A program made the translations under genes and the position numbers. A DNA stretch of 64,000 nt from Roseomonas sp. OT10 (GTDB lineage: Bacteria; Pseudomonadota; Alphaproteobacteria; Acetobacterales; Acetobacteraceae): the NCBI RefSeq assembly GCF_020991085.1, contig NZ_CP087719.1, forward strand, positions 2,934,001 through 2,998,000. The letters are read 5' to 3'. The number at the start of each line of letters is the position of its first letter. The stretch's first letter is position 1. The notes under the pieces are model-generated. The model made no database searches. It was given only the letters and a program-made list of their open reading frames with translations, and had not been told where the DNA came from. This document shows positions 62,217 through 64,000 of the stretch, one piece after another.

Positions 62217-63155
62217 TTACGCCAGCCGCAGGCGCATCACGATGTCCTGGTCGTGGTTGCCGAACTGGCGGCCGAAGATGTTGATGCCGCCCGGATGCGC
62301 CGCCGTCTCCTCGATGCCGATGCGCAGGCGGATGGAGTGGTGGGCGTCGAGGTCGAGGTCGCGCAGCGTCACCCCCGAGAGGCGCAGCCCGTCGAAGAAG
62401 GTGCCCTGGTCCGTCACCTGCCAGGTCGTCAGCCGTCCGTACTGGGAGCCCTCCAGCTTCCACCAGCGCGGCGTATGCGTGCCACGCTTGTCGCCGTAGT
62501 CGGCGGGCGAGGTCCAGGTGCCCAGCTTCACCCCGTTGACCCAGAGGGTGATGTCGGAGGGCCAGTCCAGGCTGGTCCCCGGCACTTCGCTCGACAGCTC
62601 CAGGCTGAACTCCACCGCCCGCACCGCGGCGCCGATCAGCTTGGCGTTGTTGGGGAACTTGTACTCGACGAAGCCGCGCGAGAACCAGATCAGCGCCGCC
62701 TCCACCCGGGCCGGGTCGAGGAAGAAGTCCGGCACGTCCAGCAGCCCGATCACCCCGCGCGGCGAGCACAGCCCGCAGGGCGCCCGCACGTCGCAGGAGG
62801 TGTAGAGGCCGAGCGGCATCGCGACCTCCACCAGATCGCGCCGCTGCTCGAAGGCCGGGCCGTCCAGGCGGATGACGATGTCGTCGAAACGGACCCGGCA
62901 GATCTTCTGCTGCCCCTTGGTGGCCTTCACCACCTCCGTCTCGATCAGCCCCGTCTCCTCCAGCACCAGCACGTTCGCCGCCACGGTGGATTGCGGCAGC
63001 GACAGCCGCTCGCCGATCTGGTTCACGTTCAGCGGCCCCTGCTGGCGCAGCAGGCGCAGGATCTGCAGCCGGACGGGCGAGGCCAGGCCCTTCACCGCCT
63101 CCGGGTTCGCCTCCGGGATCACGGTGAGGAAGGTGCGGGCCGCCGGGCTGGTCAT
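62217..63155 (-). CDS. ArsR-family regulator with C-terminal sensory domain
   Basis: The 312-residue protein starts with an ArsR winged helix (VKGLASPVRLQILRLLRQQGPLNVNQIGERL, residues ~21-95), then has ~215 further residues, far longer than metal-sensing ArsR proteins. A Cys-x5-Cys-x2-Cys cluster (CDVRAPCGLC, ~residues 121-130) sits at the junction; the C-terminal half is beta-rich with many Trp and looks like a carbohydrate-binding jelly roll. It lies first in the arabinoside gene set, so it probably senses a sugar and controls the operon. This role is inferred. Confidence 0.82.
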   Translation of the reverse strand: MTSPAARTFLTVIPEANPEAVKGLASPVRLQILRLLRQQGPLNVNQIGERLSLPQSTVAANVLVLEETGLIETEVVKATKGQQKICRVRFDDIVIRLDGPAFEQRRDLVEVAMPLGLYTSCDVRAPCGLCSPRGVIGLLDVPDFFLDPARVEAALIWFSRGFVEYKFPNNAKLIGAAVRAVEFSLELSSEVPGTSLDWPSDITLWVNGVKLGTWTSPADYGDKRGTHTPRWWKLEGSQYGRLTTWQVTDQGTFFDGLRLSGVTLRDLDLDAHHSIRLRIGIEETAAHPGGINIFGRQFGNHDQDIVMRLRLA

Positions 63156-63277
63156 CCGCCCAGTATGGACCGGCGGCGGCGGGTTTCATACCCGATCTTC
63201 CGGTTCTCTGACCCCTGACCCGACGCCGGGCGTTTCCGCCCGTGACGCTCCCGCGCGGGCATGCTGGACTGCCGCCG

Positions 63278-63826
63278 ATGCTCTGGCCGCGCCTTGCCCG
63301 AAACCTGCTCTCCCGGCCCTCGACGGACCCGGCGCCGCCTGTCCCCGCCGACGCGGCGGAGGCGCTGGCCCTGCGGCTTGAGGAGGCAAGCCGCGCCCGG
63401 CTGGGGCGCTCCCTGGCCATACGCGCGGTCGATGCCGGCTCCTGCAACGGCTGCGAGCTGGAGCTGAACGCGCTGTCGGGCGTGGCCTACGACCTGGAGC
63501 GCTTCGGTCTGCGCCTCGTCGCCAGCCCGCGCCATGCCGACCTGCTGCTGGTGACCGGCCCGGTGACGCGCAACATGACCGAGGCGCTGCGCCGCACCCA
63601 TGCGGCCATGCCGGAGCCCGGCTGGGTGGTGGCGGCGGGCGATTGCGCGGCGGGCGGCGGCTGCTTCCGCGGCTCGCCGGCGGTGGAGGCCGGGGTGGCC
63701 GCGGTCCTGCCGGTGGACCTGGTCATCCCCGGCTGCCCGCCAAGCCCGGCACAGCTGCTGGAAGGGCTCCTCGCCCTGCTGGAGGCACAGCGCCCGGCGC
63801 CGGCCCTCAGCTTCATGGCCCGTTAG
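63278..63826 (+). CDS. NuoB/HyfI-like [4Fe-4S] subunit
   Basis: The 182-residue protein resembles the small subunit of complex I and of group 4 hydrogenases. Cluster cysteines are in GSCNGCELEL, AGDCAAGGG and IPGCPPSP, the pattern of HyfI/HycG. There is an amphipathic N-terminus (MLWPRLARNLL). A GTG at 63242 is an alternative start. Partner subunits are not seen on this side of the window edge; the next frame starts at 63897. It could open a hydrogenase-4/formate-hydrogenlyase-like operon that continues outside. Confidence 0.85.
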   Translation: MLWPRLARNLLSRPSTDPAPPVPADAAEALALRLEEASRARLGRSLAIRAVDAGSCNGCELELNALSGVAYDLERFGLRLVASPRHADLLLVTGPVTRNMTEALRRTHAAMPEPGWVVAAGDCAAGGGCFRGSPAVEAGVAAVLPVDLVIPGCPPSPAQLLEGLLALLEAQRPAPALSFMAR

Positions 63827-63844
63827 GGAAAGCACCGCAGGCTT

Positions 63845-63871
63845 GGGGGGCCGAGGAATGCTCGGCTCCCC
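63845..63871 (+). terminator. Hairpin after the HyfI-like gene
   Basis: An 11-bp stem with one G-T pair (63845-63855 with 63861-63871) and a 5-base loop lies 19 bp after the stop. No U-tract follows, so it may partially terminate or stabilise the transcript. Confidence 0.3.
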
Positions 63872-63896
63872 CCCCGGACGTAAAAGAGGTCCCTGC

Positions 63897-64000
63897 GTGT
63901 CCCGGCTCCACCCCCCTCCCCGCCCCGCCCTGCCCACCGTCGTCACCGCCGCGCTGCTGAGCAGCGAGCGCACCGAGATGCTGCACCTGCAGACGGCCGA
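63897..64000 (+). CDS. Start of an unrecognised gene (3' end outside window)
   Basis: A GTG at 63897 with AAGAGG upstream opens a frame that runs to the window edge without a stop (at least 34 codons, beginning MSRLHPPPRPALPTVVTAAL). Too little is visible to assign a family. It follows the HyfI-like gene by 70 bp on the same strand. Confidence 0.4.
   Translation, partial: MSRLHPPPRPALPTVVTAALLSSERTEMLHLQTA

Overview
The window is a chromosomal segment of very high GC content from an alphaproteobacterium, most likely an Acetobacteraceae member of the Roseomonas type. The evidence is gene content plus class-specific regulatory signatures: a GTTC-N7-GTTC LexA box in front of an imuA-imuB-dnaE2 cassette, an FNR regulator with the C-x2-C-x7-C alphaproteobacterial cluster motif, and a yfgM-like/bamB/der block. 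I see no rRNA, tRNA, CRISPR array, prophage or transposase gene.

Layout. 1-5.2 kb: 3' end of a NuoF-like gene, two paralogous lipoprotein genes, argC, the rplM-rpsI ribosomal operon with a readable promoter and terminator, a 2H phosphoesterase and an SDR. 5.4-12.6 kb: a proline-rich lipoprotein, a second SDR, two tandem DMT exporters, a DUF1835-type protein, a cyanuric-acid/barbiturate-type ring-opening amidohydrolase and a TAXI-type TRAP receptor. 12.9-19 kb: a small basic secreted protein, der/bamB/yfgM-like genes, and a peptide-type solute-binding protein with an internal deletion. 19-27 kb: SixA phosphatase, DUF6134 protein, M20 peptidase, B12-dependent ribonucleotide reductase behind a probable NrdR site, a deaminase and an LLM flavoprotein. 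27-34.5 kb: copA-cueR copper efflux, then a MetE-like protein divergent from a Rieske oxygenase, a GntR regulator and a PDR-type reductase. 34.5-41.4 kb: an FnrL-type regulator, a DUF1028 protein, a small membrane protein, a third SDR, an allantoate/N-carbamoyl amidohydrolase divergent from an FAD monooxygenase coupled to 5-hydroxyisourate hydrolase, and an orphan protein that may have an RNase-A-like fold. 41.7-52.3 kb: an OmpR/EnvZ-type pair, AlkA-like glycosylase plus aminotransferase, the SOS mutasome, and a CinA-like amidase. 52.4-63.2 kb: cupin and a nitrate/sulfonate-type ABC pair, then an arabinoside operon (ArsR-type regulator, complete Dpp-type ABC transporter, GH51 arabinofuranosidase). 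The right edge holds a NuoB/HyfI-like subunit and the start of one more gene.

The most unusual thing is a family of palindrome-rich repeats of about 400 bp. Four copies lie between genes (12612-12785, 18638-19051, 26404-26836, 41355-41696), and their edges sit on or next to the stop codons of the flanking genes. A shorter related segment of about 200 bp lies inside imuB, in frame, where it adds about 65 residues to the N-terminal palm. This looks like a mobile or structured intergenic element that has entered a coding sequence without disrupting it. Other points to follow up: apparent CTG initiation, a four-gene oxygenase cluster with matched TGTATACA palindromes, and a flavoprotein translationally coupled to uraH that could supply the missing urate-oxidising step.
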